A DNA stretch of 64,000 bases from Candidatus Acidulidesulfobacter diazotrophicus. GTDB lineage: Bacteria > SZUA-79 > Acidulodesulfobacterales > Acidulodesulfobacteraceae. Below are positions 28,808-38,484 of the stretch, in pieces; positions within the stretch are counted from its first letter, which is position 1, and the number at the start of each line of letters is the position of its first letter. The notes beneath the pieces were generated by a model, which saw only the letters and a program-made list of their open reading frames with translations, had not been told where the DNA came from and made no database searches. The position numbers and the translations under genes are program-made. Location: the NCBI GenBank assembly GCA_004195025.1, contig SGBB01000001.1, positions 62,001 through 126,000 on the forward strand. Direction: 5' to 3'.

Positions 28808-29434
28808 TTATTTAGAATATAGCTCAACAATAAGCTTTTCATTTATTGAAGTAGCAATATCATCTCTTTCAGGATAATTTCTATAAATACCTTTATATGC
28901 ATCCTTGTCAACTTCTAACCAATTATAAGTATTTTTTCTAATAGACAATTCTATAGATTTATTTACCAAATCATTTTTCTTGCTTTTTTCAGAAAGTGTT
29001 ATTTCGTCTCCAATATTAACGGTATAAGACGGTATATCTAATTTTTTTCCGTTAATACTGACATGCTTATGTCTTATGAGCTGTCTTGCAAACGAACGTG
29101 AACTTGCAAAACCCATCTCATAAATAACATTGTCTAATCTTCTTTCAAGTAATATTAATAAATTTTCTCCTGTTATACCTTCCATTTTTTCAGCTAAGCG
29201 ATAAACTTTTTTAAATTGTTTCTCCATAAGACTATATGTTCTTCTTAATTTTTGTTTTTCTCTTAATTGTTCGCCGAATTCTGAAAACTTGCCTCTTCCT
29301 CCTTTATGCTGACCGGGACCGTAAGCTTTTCTTTCAATAGCGCACTTATCTGTAAGACATCTTTCACCCTTTAGAAAAAGCTTTAATCCTTCTCTTCTGC
29401 ATAATCTGCATCTGGCTTCAGTATATTTAGCCAT
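28808..29434 (-). CDS. rpsD: 30S ribosomal protein S4
   Basis: S4 is a primary 16S rRNA binder and, in many bacteria, the autogenous regulator of the alpha operon. At 208 residues it has the usual length. Cys9, Cys12, Cys26 and Cys31 form the zinc-binding N-terminus found in zinc-type S4 proteins, and the S4 RNA-binding domain (RRLDNVIYEMGFASSR, then RQLIRHKHVSING) occupies the centre. It lies 107 bp after rpsK. Confidence 0.98.
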   Translation of the reverse strand: MAKYTEARCRLCRREGLKLFLKGERCLTDKCAIERKAYGPGQHKGGRGKFSEFGEQLREKQKLRRTYSLMEKQFKKVYRLAEKMEGITGENLLILLERRLDNVIYEMGFASSRSFARQLIRHKHVSINGKKLDIPSYTVNIGDEITLSEKSKKNDLVNKSIELSIRKNTYNWLEVDKDAYKGIYRNYPERDDIATSINEKLIVELYSK

Positions 29435-29541
29435 TTATTAACCTCTTTATTTTATTAAAATTAATGTTATTAATAAACTATATGTTGAAATTTAATATAA
29501 ATCAAACTAAACAATTGTTGTATATATTTGTTGTATATATT

Positions 29542-29937
29542 TTATACCCGTCTTCTTTTAGATGGTCTGCATCCATTATGAGGTATGGGCGTAACATCTT
29601 TTATAACGGTAATATTTAGCCCTGAACTTTGCAGCGCTCTTAAAGCCGACTCTCTTCCGCTGCCTGGACCTTTAATATATACTTCAATATTTGATACTCC
29701 ATATTCAGAAACTTTTTTAGCGGCATTTTCTGCAGCTATCTGACCTGCATAAGGAGTACTTTTCCTAGAACCTTTAAAACCAGAACTGCCTGAGCTTGCC
29801 CAGGCAATAACATTACCGTTTAAATCGGAAATGCTTACTATTGTATTATTGAAAGTTGATTTTACATGAGCAATTGCATTCTGTATTGTTTTCTTTTCTT
29901 TTTTTTTCTTAATAAGTTTTTTCTTGTGTTCAGCCAT
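29542..29937 (-). CDS. rpsK: 30S ribosomal protein S11
   Basis: S11 forms part of the platform near the mRNA exit and E site. The 131-residue product contains [15 protein letters not shown], the [13 protein letters not shown] loop and the invariant tail [15 protein letters not shown]. The N-terminal Lys-rich stretch is ordinary for the family. Gene order rpsM-rpsK-rpsD-rpoA is the standard alpha operon. Confidence 0.98.
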   Translation of the reverse strand: MAEHKKKLIKKKKEKKTIQNAIAHVKSTFNNTIVSISDLNGNVIAWASSGSSGFKGSRKSTPYAGQIAAENAAKKVSEYGVSNIEVYIKGPGSGRESALRALQSSGLNITVIKDVTPIPHNGCRPSKRRRV

Positions 29938-30020
29938 TTAAACCTCTTAAAGAATTCAAATTATTATAATTTCAATTAATAAAGTAAGCTATTTAATTTA
30001 AGCTATGTTTAAGCCTTTAT

Positions 30021-30392
30021 TTAAGCCTTTTTCAATGACCCTATGGATTTTCTAGGTCCTTTTCTAGTTCTAGAATTTGTTTTTGTTCTTTGTCCTCTTA
30101 CCGGCAGCCCCTTTTTATGCCGAAGCCCCCTATATGAAGCTATATCTATAAGTCTTTTAATATTGGTTTGGATTTCCCTTTTGAGGTCTCCTTCAACTTT
30201 AAATTCTTTATCTATAGCCTGACGTATCAAATTAACTTGGGGTTCGCTAAGATCGTTAACCTTAATATTTAAATCAATACCAGTACTGGATAATATTTTT
30301 TTTGCGGTAGATTTTCCTATTCCAAAAATATAAGTCAATCCTATTTCAATCCGTTTATTTTTTGGTAAATCAATACCCGATATTCTTGCCAT
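30021..30392 (-). CDS. rpsM: 30S ribosomal protein S13
   Basis: S13 contacts the large subunit through bridge B1 and the P-site tRNA through its tail. The 123-residue product begins [20 protein letters not shown], has the helix-turn-helix [13 protein letters not shown], and ends with the basic [16 protein letters not shown] tail. It follows rpmJ by 13 bp. Confidence 0.98.
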   Translation of the reverse strand: MARISGIDLPKNKRIEIGLTYIFGIGKSTAKKILSSTGIDLNIKVNDLSEPQVNLIRQAIDKEFKVEGDLKREIQTNIKRLIDIASYRGLRHKKGLPVRGQRTKTNSRTRKGPRKSIGSLKKA

Positions 30393-30405
30393 ATGTTCCT
30401 CCTAT

Positions 30406-30519
30406 TTATCCCTGACGCTGTTTATGTTTTGGATTTTCGCAAATAACTCGGACAACGCCTTTTCTTTTAATTACTTTACATTTGTCGCAAATTTTTTTTA
30501 CCGATGATCTTACTTTCAA
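30406..30519 (-). CDS. rpmJ: 50S ribosomal protein L36
   Basis: A 37-codon gene found between infA and rpsM, in its standard place. It starts at TTG (30517-30519) with AGGAG 7 nt upstream. Translation gives [20 protein letters not shown] followed by a segment ending [11 protein letters not shown]. The zinc ligands Cys11, Cys14, Cys27 and His32 are all present, so this is the zinc-binding form. It is too short for routine ORF cut-offs. Confidence 0.95.
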   Translation of the reverse strand: MKVRSSVKKICDKCKVIKRKGVVRVICENPKHKQRQG

Positions 30520-30566
30520 TTTTTTTACTCCTATCTAATTATTTATCTTATTTCAATTTAATTTTT

Positions 30567-30788
30567 TTATTTTGTTCTGAATATTATCCTGCCTCGGGTA
30601 AGATCATAAGGCGAAAGCTCAACCGTAACCTTATCTCCCGGCAAAATTCTTATATAATGCATCCTCATCTTGCCGGATATATGAGCAAGAACCTTATGTC
30701 CATTTTCTAATTCTACCTTAAACATAGCATTAGGCAAGGGCTCTAGAACAATTCCTTCAACTTCTATTAAATCCTCTTTTTTTGCCAT
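30567..30788 (-). CDS. infA: Translation initiation factor IF-1
   Basis: IF-1 binds the A site of the 30S subunit during initiation. The 73-residue product is a single S1/OB domain beginning [14 protein letters not shown], with the conserved [14 protein letters not shown] and YDLTRGRI segments. It lies between map and rpmJ, as in many genomes. Confidence 0.97.
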   Translation of the reverse strand: MAKKEDLIEVEGIVLEPLPNAMFKVELENGHKVLAHISGKMRMHYIRILPGDKVTVELSPYDLTRGRIIFRTK

Positions 30789-30867
30789 ATTTTTTTTATT
30801 TAATTTAGTATTTATATAAATTTCATTTTTTATAATTAATTTAAATAGATTATTAAAATTAAAAATT

Positions 30868-31608
30868 TTAAGTTAAAATCTCAGGTCCATTTTCCGTTAT
30901 AGCAATTGTATGCTCAAAGTGGGCAGATAAGCCCTTATCTGCAGTTATTACCGTCCAATGATTTTTCTTTATTTTTATTTTAAAATTTTTCTCATTCACC
31001 ATAGGTTCTATTGCTATAACTAAGCCTTCTTCTAAAATTACGTTAGAAGTCTTAATGATATAATTAGGCACCTGAGGATCTTCATGCAACTCAAATCCTA
31101 GACCATGACCTACGAAATCCCGCACGATTGAAAAATTATGCTTTAAAACATAATTTTCAATAGATCCGCCTACTTCATTTAAATTATTTCCTATTTTAGC
31201 ATTAGATATACCTTCGTACAAAGATTTCCTTGTAATATCTATTAATTCTTCAGCCTTATCTGAAACGGAACCGACTGGAACAGTTAAAGCTGAATCGGCA
31301 TAATATCCATTATATAAAACGCCGAAATCTAAACTCACAATATCCCCTTCGTGTAATTTTCTATCAGAAGGAAAACCATGCACAACCTCTTCGTTTATGG
31401 ATACGCAAACAGAATGCGGAAAACCCCTATATCCTTTAAATGCACATTTCGCATTATATGACCATGTTATCTCTTCTGCTAATTTATCATATATTTTTGT
31501 TGCTAAACCGGGTTTAGTTATTTCTGCTAATTTATTTAATACCTCATTAACAATTTTACCGGACTTTCTAATTTCTGCAATATCGTTTTTATTTTTTAAT
31601 TTAATCAT
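30868..31608 (-). CDS. map: Methionine aminopeptidase, type I
   Basis: Removes the initiator methionine from nascent proteins. At 246 residues it is a single catalytic domain of the pita-bread fold. The metal ligands are visible in order: Asp in VSLDFGV, Asp in YYADSALTV, His in [12 protein letters not shown], Glu in IAIEPMV and Glu in HFEHTIA. It has no N-terminal zinc extension. The start overlaps the end of adk by 4 bp (31605-31608). Confidence 0.97.
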   Translation of the reverse strand: MIKLKNKNDIAEIRKSGKIVNEVLNKLAEITKPGLATKIYDKLAEEITWSYNAKCAFKGYRGFPHSVCVSINEEVVHGFPSDRKLHEGDIVSLDFGVLYNGYYADSALTVPVGSVSDKAEELIDITRKSLYEGISNAKIGNNLNEVGGSIENYVLKHNFSIVRDFVGHGLGFELHEDPQVPNYIIKTSNVILEEGLVIAIEPMVNEKNFKIKIKKNHWTVITADKGLSAHFEHTIAITENGPEILT

Positions 31609-32267
31609 CTAAAACAATTTATTCCTGAAATAATATTTTTAAAAACATCTTCGGAATTTTTATTTCCATTAATTTCTATAACTTTATTTTGTTTTTTATA
31701 ATATTCTACCAATGGATGCGTTAATTTTTGGAAAACCTCTAATCTTTTTTTTATAACATCTTTTTTGTCGTCGTCTCTTGTTATTAACTCAACTTTACAA
31801 TCGTCGCATAAATTATCAAATTTAGGCGGATAAAATTTTAAATGATATACTCTATTGCATTTAGGACATATTCTTCTATTTGTTAGTCTATCGAAAACAA
31901 CATCATCTTCTATATTTATATATATCATAGCTTTAACTGATAAATCAAATTCGTTCAATATTTTTTCGAAAAGTACATTTTGCTCTATATCTCGAGGAAA
32001 ACCGTCAAATAAATAATTTATATTTATTCCATATAACTCCATGGTATTTTTTATCATAGCAGCAACTAATTCTGCAGGTACCAAATTTCCATTGTCTATA
32101 TAATTTTTTGCCTGAACTCCCAATTCAGTATTATTTTCAACATTTTCTCTAAGTATATCACCTGTTGAAACTAATTTGCATTTATACCTGTTCGCTATAT
32201 TTTTAGCCTGCGTACCTTTCCCTGCACCAGGCGGCCCTATTAGTATACAAACTAAATTATCTTTCAT
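31605..32267 (-). CDS. adk: Adenylate kinase, zinc-LID type
   Basis: Interconverts ATP plus AMP with two ADP. The 220-residue protein has the P-loop GPPGAGKGTQA (residues 10-20), the DGFPRD motif and a long LID. The LID contains a zinc site: CPKC in the first half and CDDC in the second, four cysteines in total. It overlaps both secY (32264-32267) and map by 4 bp, so secY-adk-map are likely translationally coupled. Confidence 0.97.
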   Translation of the reverse strand: MKDNLVCILIGPPGAGKGTQAKNIANRYKCKLVSTGDILRENVENNTELGVQAKNYIDNGNLVPAELVAAMIKNTMELYGININYLFDGFPRDIEQNVLFEKILNEFDLSVKAMIYINIEDDVVFDRLTNRRICPKCNRVYHLKFYPPKFDNLCDDCKVELITRDDDKKDVIKKRLEVFQKLTHPLVEYYKKQNKVIEINGNKNSEDVFKNIISGINCFR

Positions 32268-33565
32268 TTTTTCTTAGATGCTTTTTTTAATAGACTGTCA
32301 TAATTCCGATATAATAAATGCGACTGAATTTGAACAATAGTATCCATTGCAACTACGACTACTATTAATAGCCCCGTTCCGCCAAAATAAAAAGGGACGT
32401 GAAATTTGTCTATTAAAATAGTAGGCAGTAAACATATTGCCGAAAGATATACGGCACCTATAAATGTAACTCTGTTAAGAATTTTGTCTATAAAATTTGC
32501 GGTTGACCTTCCAGGTTTAATTCCAGGAATATTCCCGCCATATTTTCTCAAGTCATCAGATACTTCGTCTACTTTAAAAGTTATCGCCGTGTAAAAATAA
32601 CAAAAGAAAAAAATTAAAATAACAAATATTAAATTATATAAAAAACCTTCCGGATTCAAATATTGAGATACAGATTCAAAAAACGGATCTTTAATAAAAT
32701 TTGAAATAGTAGCAGGAAAAAGTAATATGGACATAGCAAAAATTGGAGGAATTACTCCTGCCGTATTAACTTTAATAGGTAAATAACTTACCTGTCCCGA
32801 ATATAATTTTCTGCCTACCATTTTTTTAGGATATTGTATAGGAATTCTGCGCTGAGCAGATTCGACAAAAACAATAAATCCTATAACAAAAGCCATCATA
32901 ACGACAACTAGAACAAGCAGCATAGGGCTTAATTCACCAGCGCCGACAAGTTTAAACGTATTTATAGCAGCCGCAGGCAAAGCTGCAACAATTCCTGCAA
33001 AAATAATTAGCGATATTCCGTTTCCAATGCCATTTTCCGATATTTCTTCGCCAATCCACATTACAAAAACCGTGCCCGCAGTTAAAGTAATTACGGATAT
33101 GATCATAAAAGACAATCCCGGATCAGGTACAATAGGTATTCCGTTTGGACTTTTCATTGCTTGAATCCCATAACTGATACCTATGGATTGAAGCAGTGCT
33201 AATCCTACGGTTCCATACCTTATATATTGCATTAAACGTTTTCTTCCTGCTTCCCCTTCTTTTTGCAGTCTATCCATAGAAGGAAAAACCATCGGGAGCA
33301 TTTGAAATATAATAGATGAACTTATGTACGGCATTATACCTAGAGAAAATATAGAAAATCTAGATAAAGCACCGCCGGTAAACATATTAAACATTCCGAA
33401 CAAGTTACTATTCGCTTTATTAAAAAATGCGGATAAAGCAACAGCATTGACTCCGGGAGTAGTAATATGCACGCCAAGCCTGAATATTATAAACATCAAT
33501 AATGTATATAATATTCTATTGCGCAATTCAGGAATTTTGCCTACATTTTCAAAACTTTGCGCCAT
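32264..33565 (-). CDS. secY: Preprotein translocase subunit SecY
   Basis: SecY is the channel of the Sec translocon in the inner membrane. The 433-residue protein has ten hydrophobic segments. Recognisable elements are the N-terminal LRNRILYTLLMFIIFRLG, the plug region after helix 1, FGMFNMFTGGALSRFSIFSLG, and the C-terminal GNIPGIKPGRST loop with GVIPPIFA. It overlaps rplO by one base and adk by four, the classical spc-operon position. Its partner SecE is at 58674-58886. Confidence 0.98.
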   Translation of the reverse strand: MAQSFENVGKIPELRNRILYTLLMFIIFRLGVHITTPGVNAVALSAFFNKANSNLFGMFNMFTGGALSRFSIFSLGIMPYISSSIIFQMLPMVFPSMDRLQKEGEAGRKRLMQYIRYGTVGLALLQSIGISYGIQAMKSPNGIPIVPDPGLSFMIISVITLTAGTVFVMWIGEEISENGIGNGISLIIFAGIVAALPAAAINTFKLVGAGELSPMLLVLVVVMMAFVIGFIVFVESAQRRIPIQYPKKMVGRKLYSGQVSYLPIKVNTAGVIPPIFAMSILLFPATISNFIKDPFFESVSQYLNPEGFLYNLIFVILIFFFCYFYTAITFKVDEVSDDLRKYGGNIPGIKPGRSTANFIDKILNRVTFIGAVYLSAICLLPTILIDKFHVPFYFGGTGLLIVVVVAMDTIVQIQSHLLYRNYDSLLKKASKKK

Positions 33566-34002
33566 TATATTATCTCGACAGTTCCGCCAGCTTTTTCTAT
33601 TTTATCTTTAGCGCTTTTAGAAATTTTATTACAAGTTATATTAATTTTACGATCAATATTGCCTACACCCAATATTTTAAATTTTTTACCGTTGATATTT
33701 TTGACTAAACCAGCTTCTTTTAATATGTTAACATCAATTTTATCTTCTTTTAAATCAATAATATCTTTCAAATTTACTATAATATATTCTATTTTTAATG
33801 GATTATTAAATCCTCTTTTGGGAACTCTGCGGATATAGGGCATTTGTCCGCCTTCAAATCCTGTTCTGACACCTCCGCCCGCACGCGCATTCTGACCCTT
33901 ATTGCCCTTGCCAGACGTTTGGCCATGACCTGACCCCTGACCCCTGCCGAGTCTTTTTTTATTTTTATTTCCTAATTTGCTAAATTTGTTTAAGCTTATC
34001 AT
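33565..34002 (-). CDS. rplO: 50S ribosomal protein L15
   Basis: L15 is a late-assembling large-subunit protein. The 145-residue product has the glycine/arginine-rich N-terminal tail (KKRLGRGQGSGHGQTSGKG) and the C-terminal globular domain with AGGTVEII at the end. It starts immediately after the rpsE stop (34002/34003); the rpmD gene that usually lies between them is absent. Confidence 0.97.
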   Translation of the reverse strand: MISLNKFSKLGNKNKKRLGRGQGSGHGQTSGKGNKGQNARAGGGVRTGFEGGQMPYIRRVPKRGFNNPLKIEYIIVNLKDIIDLKEDKIDVNILKEAGLVKNINGKKFKILGVGNIDRKINITCNKISKSAKDKIEKAGGTVEII

Positions 34003-34497
34003 TTATTTTTCCTTATTTTCAAATCTTCTATTTATTAATTCTTTCTTATAATATAATGAAGACAAACATTTTATAGTGGCTCTCGCAACATTATGAGGGT
34101 TTGACGAGCCTATACTTTTTGCATATACATTTTTTATACCGCTTAATTCAAATATTGCCCTCATTGCACCGCCTGCAATAATTCCTGTTCCTTCAGGCGC
34201 AGGCTTCATAAAAACATATCCTGCTCCTGCTTTCGCATCTTGTTCATGAGGAATGGTATTTTTAAAAATTTTTACTTTCAATAGATTTTTTTTAGCCTGC
34301 TCTGTCGCTTTTCTGATTGCTTCTGGGACCTCTTTTGCTTTTCCAAGTCCAATCCCGACATATCCTGCGCCTTCATCTCCGACTGCAACTAAAGCGGAAA
34401 AACCAAACCGGCGACCGCCCTTAACAACTTTGGCTACCCTAGATATATGTATTACCTTGTCTTTAAAATTTAAGTCTTTTGCATTAAGTAACTCCAA
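34003..34497 (-). CDS. rpsE: 30S ribosomal protein S5
   Basis: S5 shapes the mRNA entry channel and affects decoding accuracy. The 164-residue protein has the dsRBD-like N-terminal domain with [20 protein letters not shown] and the C-terminal domain with [19 protein letters not shown]. Length is normal. It is directly adjacent to rplO with no spacer. Confidence 0.98.
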   Translation of the reverse strand: MELLNAKDLNFKDKVIHISRVAKVVKGGRRFGFSALVAVGDEGAGYVGIGLGKAKEVPEAIRKATEQAKKNLLKVKIFKNTIPHEQDAKAGAGYVFMKPAPEGTGIIAGGAMRAIFELSGIKNVYAKSIGSSNPHNVARATIKCLSSLYYKKELINRRFENKEK

Positions 34498-34512
34498 AAT
34501 ATCCTCCTGAAA

Positions 34513-34869
34513 CTAAAAGATTAATCCGTTTTCTCTTGCAGCATCGGCTAACGCCTTAACTCTGCCGTGATATATATATCCATTTCTGTCAAAAGCAACT
34601 TCATTGATAGAATTTTTTTTACAAAGTTCAGCAATCTTTGCACCTATTATTTTTGCAGATTCGATATTACCCTTATGCCCTTTGATTTCGTCTTTTATTT
34701 CATTAGACAATGTAGACACCTGCGCTAATACTTTATTGTCCAAAGAAAAAACCTGAGCATAAATATTATTAAGACTTTTATAAACGCATAATCTAGGTCT
34801 TTTATTATTACGCATAGCTTTTTTAATTTGAACCTTTCTTCTCAATCGTTTTTCAAATTTCGTTTTCAT
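34513..34869 (-). CDS. rplR: 50S ribosomal protein L18
   Basis: L18 binds 5S rRNA within the central protuberance together with L5. The 118-residue product has the basic N-terminus (RLRRKVQIKKAMR), RLCVYKSLNNIYAQV, and ends with DRNGYIYHGRVKALADAARE and a short Asn-Gly-Leu tail, a strong family signature. Lies 15 bp before rpsE. Confidence 0.97.
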   Translation of the reverse strand: MKTKFEKRLRRKVQIKKAMRNNKRPRLCVYKSLNNIYAQVFSLDNKVLAQVSTLSNEIKDEIKGHKGNIESAKIIGAKIAELCKKNSINEVAFDRNGYIYHGRVKALADAARENGLIF

Positions 34870-34889
34870 ATTTATGCTTTCCTTTTAAA

Positions 34890-35429
34890 TTATTTTCCTG
34901 AAGCTTTCCCGACTTTTCTTTTTATAATTTCATCGCTATATTTTATGCCCTTGCCTTTATATGGCTCAGGTTTTCTATAACTTCTAATTTTAGCCGCAAC
35001 CTGACCGACAAGGTCTTTGTCATTTCCTGTAATTTTTAACAAAGTGTTCTTTTCAACACTTATGGAAATTGATTCCGGAATATTAAAAATAATCGGATGG
35101 GAATAACCTATATTTAAATTCAATGCATTTGTTTTGACTTCAGCTTTATATCCAACCCCTATAATTTCCATATTTAAAGAAAATCCATCAGAGACACCCT
35201 CTATGCAATTTGCAATAATTGTCCGAGTTAATCCTGTAAATTTTTCATTATTTTTATCGTTATCGGCTAAACTAACCGTGATAACGGAATCGTTAATAGC
35301 TACGGAAGATTTTTCCGGTAATTTTTTAGACACCGACCCTTTCGGCCCTGTGCATGTGAACAAATTATCTTCTAATTTAACTTTCACTCCTGCCGGTATA
35401 TTAACCGGTTTTTTCCCAATCCTAGACAT
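34890..35429 (-). CDS. rplF: 50S ribosomal protein L6
   Basis: L6 lies near the sarcin-ricin loop and factor-binding centre. The 179-residue product begins MSRIGKKPVNIPAGV and shows the two repeated L6 domains; the C-terminal PEPYKGKGIKYSDE motif is diagnostic. Normal length and position between rpsH and rplR. Confidence 0.98.
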   Translation of the reverse strand: MSRIGKKPVNIPAGVKVKLEDNLFTCTGPKGSVSKKLPEKSSVAINDSVITVSLADNDKNNEKFTGLTRTIIANCIEGVSDGFSLNMEIIGVGYKAEVKTNALNLNIGYSHPIIFNIPESISISVEKNTLLKITGNDKDLVGQVAAKIRSYRKPEPYKGKGIKYSDEIIKRKVGKASGK

Positions 35430-35460
35430 TATATTTATATCCTATTTTATTAATATATAT

Positions 35461-35859
35461 TTACATAATTTTTAATAATGATAATCCGCCGACATTTTGT
35501 TCCAAGCATTCATAATCTGCAATTATGCCTTTAGATGTAGTAAAAATTTCCATTCCTAATCCATTCTTATACGGTTTGATATTTTTAACGCTTTTATATT
35601 GCCTTAAACCGGGAGTGCTTGTCACTTTCATTTCTATAACTAAAGGTTTCTTCTTATTAGTATATTTTAATAATACTTCAAGTGATTTTTTTGCAATATT
35701 TTCCGAATTAGTTATGGTAGTAGATTCAATAAATCCATTTTTTTGTAAATTAAGACATATTTCTTCTTTTATTTTTGAATATGGAATTACCACAGATTTT
35801 TTTCCTGCCGTAGAAGCATTTTTAATTCTGATGATTAAATCTGAAATAGGGTCCTGCAT
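35461..35859 (-). CDS. rpsH: 30S ribosomal protein S8
   Basis: S8 binds 16S rRNA helix 21 and in E. coli represses the spc operon through a target at the rplE start. The 132-residue product begins MQDPISDLIIRIKNAS and ends with GGLSLLKIM, close to the family's usual end. The 176-bp gap to rpsN holds only AT-rich sequence with no recognisable gene. Confidence 0.97.
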   Translation of the reverse strand: MQDPISDLIIRIKNASTAGKKSVVIPYSKIKEEICLNLQKNGFIESTTITNSENIAKKSLEVLLKYTNKKKPLVIEMKVTSTPGLRQYKSVKNIKPYKNGLGMEIFTTSKGIIADYECLEQNVGGLSLLKIM

Positions 35860-36035
35860 TTATTATCTCCCATTATGCAATTTTGAAAAATTAAACTATA
35901 AAGTATATAATAATTAAATAAAAATATTAAATAAATAATTTTGAAGTGACATTATATTCTAATTTATTTAAATAAACAATCATTATTGTAAAATATACCT
36001 GAATATTTAAAGTACTCATATTATTAAAATAAAAT

Positions 36036-36221
36036 TTACCAGCTAGATTTTGTAACACCGGGAATTTCACCTTTATTAGATAAAGTTCTGAAACATATTC
36101 TACACATATCAAATTTTCTGTAATAGCCCCGTGGTCTACCGCAAATAGGACATCTATTATGCTGCCTTACCTTAAACTTTGGTTTTCTGAAAGCTTTTAT
36201 GAATAATGATTTTTTCGCCAT
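36036..36221 (-). CDS. rpsN: 30S ribosomal protein S14, zinc (type Z) form
   Basis: A 61-residue S14 of the short zinc-binding type: Cys24, Cys27, Cys40 and Cys43 in [10 protein letters not shown] and MCRICFRTL form the zinc knuckle. It ends in the family's standard GVTKSSW. Enterics carry the longer cysteine-free form, so this is a useful lineage marker. Located between rplE and rpsH. Confidence 0.97.
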   Translation of the reverse strand: MAKKSLFIKAFRKPKFKVRQHNRCPICGRPRGYYRKFDMCRICFRTLSNKGEIPGVTKSSW

Positions 36222-36232
36222 ACACCGATCCT

Positions 36233-36775
36233 CTAATTTTTAAAAGGAAATTTAAATGTTTTTAATAAATTATAAGCTTCTTCATCTGTTTTTGCTGTAG
36301 TTACAATTGTAATATTGAATCCCTTTAATTTTTCAACAAGTTCATAGCTAACTTCAGGAAAAATAATTTGTTCTTTGATTCCAAAAGTATAATTGCCTCT
36401 GCCGTCAAATGATTTTCTTGAAACACCTTTAAAATCTCTAACCCGAGGCAATGCTATGTTAATCAGTCTATCTAAAAAATCATACATTCTTTTGCTGCGT
36501 AATGTAACAAAAATCCCAATTTCCTGTTTTTCCTTAAGTTTAAATGCGGCAATTGATTTTTTAGCTTTTGAAACGACAGGATGCTGTCCTGCTATTTTGG
36601 TTAGCTCTTCAGTAGACTTTTCTATTATTTTAGGATTTGACGTAGCTTCACCTAATCCCATATTGACTACTATTTTTTCTACCTTCGGAATTTGGTGAAT
36701 ATTTTTATATTTATATTCCGTCATCAATTGAGGTATTATTTCTTTATTATATAATTCCATATATCTTGATATCAC
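36233..36775 (-). CDS. rplE: 50S ribosomal protein L5
   Basis: L5 binds 5S rRNA and contacts the P-site tRNA and bridge B1b. At 180 residues it has [41 protein letters not shown] and [11 protein letters not shown], all typical. Eleven bp separate it from rpsN. Confidence 0.98.
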   Translation of the reverse strand: MISRYMELYNKEIIPQLMTEYKYKNIHQIPKVEKIVVNMGLGEATSNPKIIEKSTEELTKIAGQHPVVSKAKKSIAAFKLKEKQEIGIFVTLRSKRMYDFLDRLINIALPRVRDFKGVSRKSFDGRGNYTFGIKEQIIFPEVSYELVEKLKGFNITIVTTAKTDEEAYNLLKTFKFPFKN

Positions 36776-36789
36776 GTTAATTCCCCCGA

Positions 36790-37104
36790 TTACAGCTCAG
36801 TTCCGCATTTTTTGCAAATGCGGACTTTTTTATTATCATCTTTTAACTTAATTGAATATCTAACGGCTTTTTTGCATTTTTGACAATAAATTCCAACATT
36901 AGAGATATTTATTGATCCTTCTTTATCTATAATACCGCCCGGTTCCTGAGCGCTTCGAGGTTTAATATGCCTTTTTATCATATTAATCTTTTCAATTACA
37001 ACTCTATTACGCTTTTTATCAATCCGCAGTATTTTACCCGTTTTATCTTTTTCTTTACCTGCCAACACTTGCACTAAATCATTTTTTTTTAATTTAATAG
37101 TCAT
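36790..37104 (-). CDS. rplX: 50S ribosomal protein L24 with C-terminal zinc ribbon
   Basis: L24 initiates large-subunit assembly and lines the tunnel exit. The 104-residue product has the KOW motif ([19 protein letters not shown]) and a C-terminal Cys-x2-Cys pair repeated (YCQKCKKAV and ICKKCGTEL), so four cysteines probably bind zinc. Separated from rplN by one base. Confidence 0.97.
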   Translation of the reverse strand: MTIKLKKNDLVQVLAGKEKDKTGKILRIDKKRNRVVIEKINMIKRHIKPRSAQEPGGIIDKEGSINISNVGIYCQKCKKAVRYSIKLKDDNKKVRICKKCGTEL

Positions 37105-37105
37105 A

Positions 37106-37474
37106 TTATAAAACCTCAGGTGCTAAAGATATAATTCTAGTAAATTTTTTTGCTCTTAATTCCCTTGCGACAGGACCGAATATGCGAGTTCCTATAGGTT
37201 CTTTTTGAGCATTAATTAAAACTGCAGAATTATTATCAAATTTAATATATGTACCGTCAGGACGTCTTGTTTCTTTTGCCGTCCTTACAATTACAGCTTT
37301 TGCTACATCCCCTTTTTTTACTTTAGAATTAGGCACGGCTTCTTTAATTGAAACAACAATCGTGTCGCCGATAGAAGCGTATTTTCTTTTTGAACCGCCC
37401 AATACTTTAATACACATCAGCTTTTTAGCTCCGGAATTATCAGCAGAGGTTAAAATTGTTTGCATCTGAATCAT
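37106..37474 (-). CDS. rplN: 50S ribosomal protein L14
   Basis: L14 forms inter-subunit bridges B5/B8. The 122-residue product begins [20 protein letters not shown], contains [13 protein letters not shown] and ends [10 protein letters not shown], all conserved. First gene of the spc portion, 32 bp after rpsQ with no separate promoter that I can defend. Confidence 0.98.
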   Translation of the reverse strand: MIQMQTILTSADNSGAKKLMCIKVLGGSKRKYASIGDTIVVSIKEAVPNSKVKKGDVAKAVIVRTAKETRRPDGTYIKFDNNSAVLINAQKEPIGTRIFGPVARELRAKKFTRIISLAPEVL

Positions 37475-37506
37475 TTTTTATTCCCCTAAATTTATTTTCC
37501 ATTAAA

Positions 37507-37743
37507 TCATTTATCTAATACTTCTTTAAGGTTCCACTTTTTATCTTTTGATATAGGTCTTGACTCATAAAATAATACTTTATCTCCTATCTTTGCTATA
37601 TTATTTTCATCATGTACCTTATATTTTTTAACAGTTTTTATAAATTTTTTAAAAAGAGGATGCATAACTAAATTAGACACAGAAACAACAATAGTTTTAT
37701 CCATTTTATCAGAAGATACATTGCCGATAAACGTCTTTTTCAT
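37507..37743 (-). CDS. rpsQ: 30S ribosomal protein S17
   Basis: A primary 16S rRNA-binding protein with an OB fold. The 78-residue product shows GNVSSDKMDKTIVVSVSNLV, KYKVHDENN and GDKVLFYESRPISK. It overlaps rpmC by 4 bp (37740-37743), implying translational coupling. Confidence 0.97.
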   Translation of the reverse strand: MKKTFIGNVSSDKMDKTIVVSVSNLVMHPLFKKFIKTVKKYKVHDENNIAKIGDKVLFYESRPISKDKKWNLKEVLDK

Positions 37744-37943
37744 TTTACACCTCTATTTCTTTCATTTAATGAAGTTTTAATCCACGCAATTTGTTTTTTT
37801 AATAGCTTTAATCTTTTAGGATTTTCTAAAGAACCGATGGACTTTTGTATTCTAAGATTAAATATTTCCTTTTTTATGTCATCTTCTTTTACTCTAATCT
37901 CTTCCAATCCCAGAGTTTTTATTTCTTGATATTTATATTTCAT
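37740..37943 (-). CDS. rpmC: 50S ribosomal protein L29
   Basis: L29 is a small two-helix protein at the tunnel exit, near the binding site for SRP and trigger factor. The 67-residue product shows EIKTLGLEEIRVKEDDIKKE and the FNLRIQ segment. It is separated from rplP by 2 bp. Confidence 0.95.
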   Translation of the reverse strand: MKYKYQEIKTLGLEEIRVKEDDIKKEIFNLRIQKSIGSLENPKRLKLLKKQIAWIKTSLNERNRGVK

Positions 37944-37945
37944 TA

Positions 37946-38359
37946 TTAAAATTCCCCTCTCTCAATAAAAATAGTCTTAATCGGCAATTTATGGGATGCG
38001 AGCCTTAATGCTTCTTTAGCTACTTCTTTGGAAATCCCGCCCATTTCATATAAAACTAATCCCGGACGAGAAACAACGACCCATTCTTCAACGCTTCCTT
38101 TTCCTTTACCCATTCTTGTTTCGGCAGGTTTTTTTGTTATCGGCTTATCTGGAAATACCTTTATCCATATTTTCCCTCCTCTCTTTACAAATCTAGTCAT
38201 TGCAATTCTTGCAGCTTCTATTTGCCGAGAAGTGATATATCCGCATTCTAATGCTTTTAAGCCAAAATCCCCGAATGCTATGGAATTACCGCGGGTAGCT
38301 ACACCTTTCATTCTGCCTTTCATTTGTTTTCTAAACTTAGTTTTAGACGGCATTAACAT
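37946..38359 (-). CDS. rplP: 50S ribosomal protein L16
   Basis: L16 organises the A-site tRNA elbow region. The 137-residue product starts [19 protein letters not shown] and has the [20 protein letters not shown] and [13 protein letters not shown] motifs. The gap of 125 bp to rpsC is AT-rich with nothing recognised. Confidence 0.98.
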   Translation of the reverse strand: MLMPSKTKFRKQMKGRMKGVATRGNSIAFGDFGLKALECGYITSRQIEAARIAMTRFVKRGGKIWIKVFPDKPITKKPAETRMGKGKGSVEEWVVVSRPGLVLYEMGGISKEVAKEALRLASHKLPIKTIFIERGEF

Positions 38360-38484
38360 CGTAATTCACCTATTTGTTTATTAATTTATTAAACTCAATT
38401 AGCATAATACTGTTTAAATTCTAATAAATTTTAATATTAAAATTTTAATATAAAAACTGCAGACTAATCAAAAAATATATAATA

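Noticed and set aside
35927-36112. 61-codon minus-strand frame at the rpsN end
   Set aside because: Overlaps rpsN in another frame and the rest is AT-rich spacer; no ribosome site.
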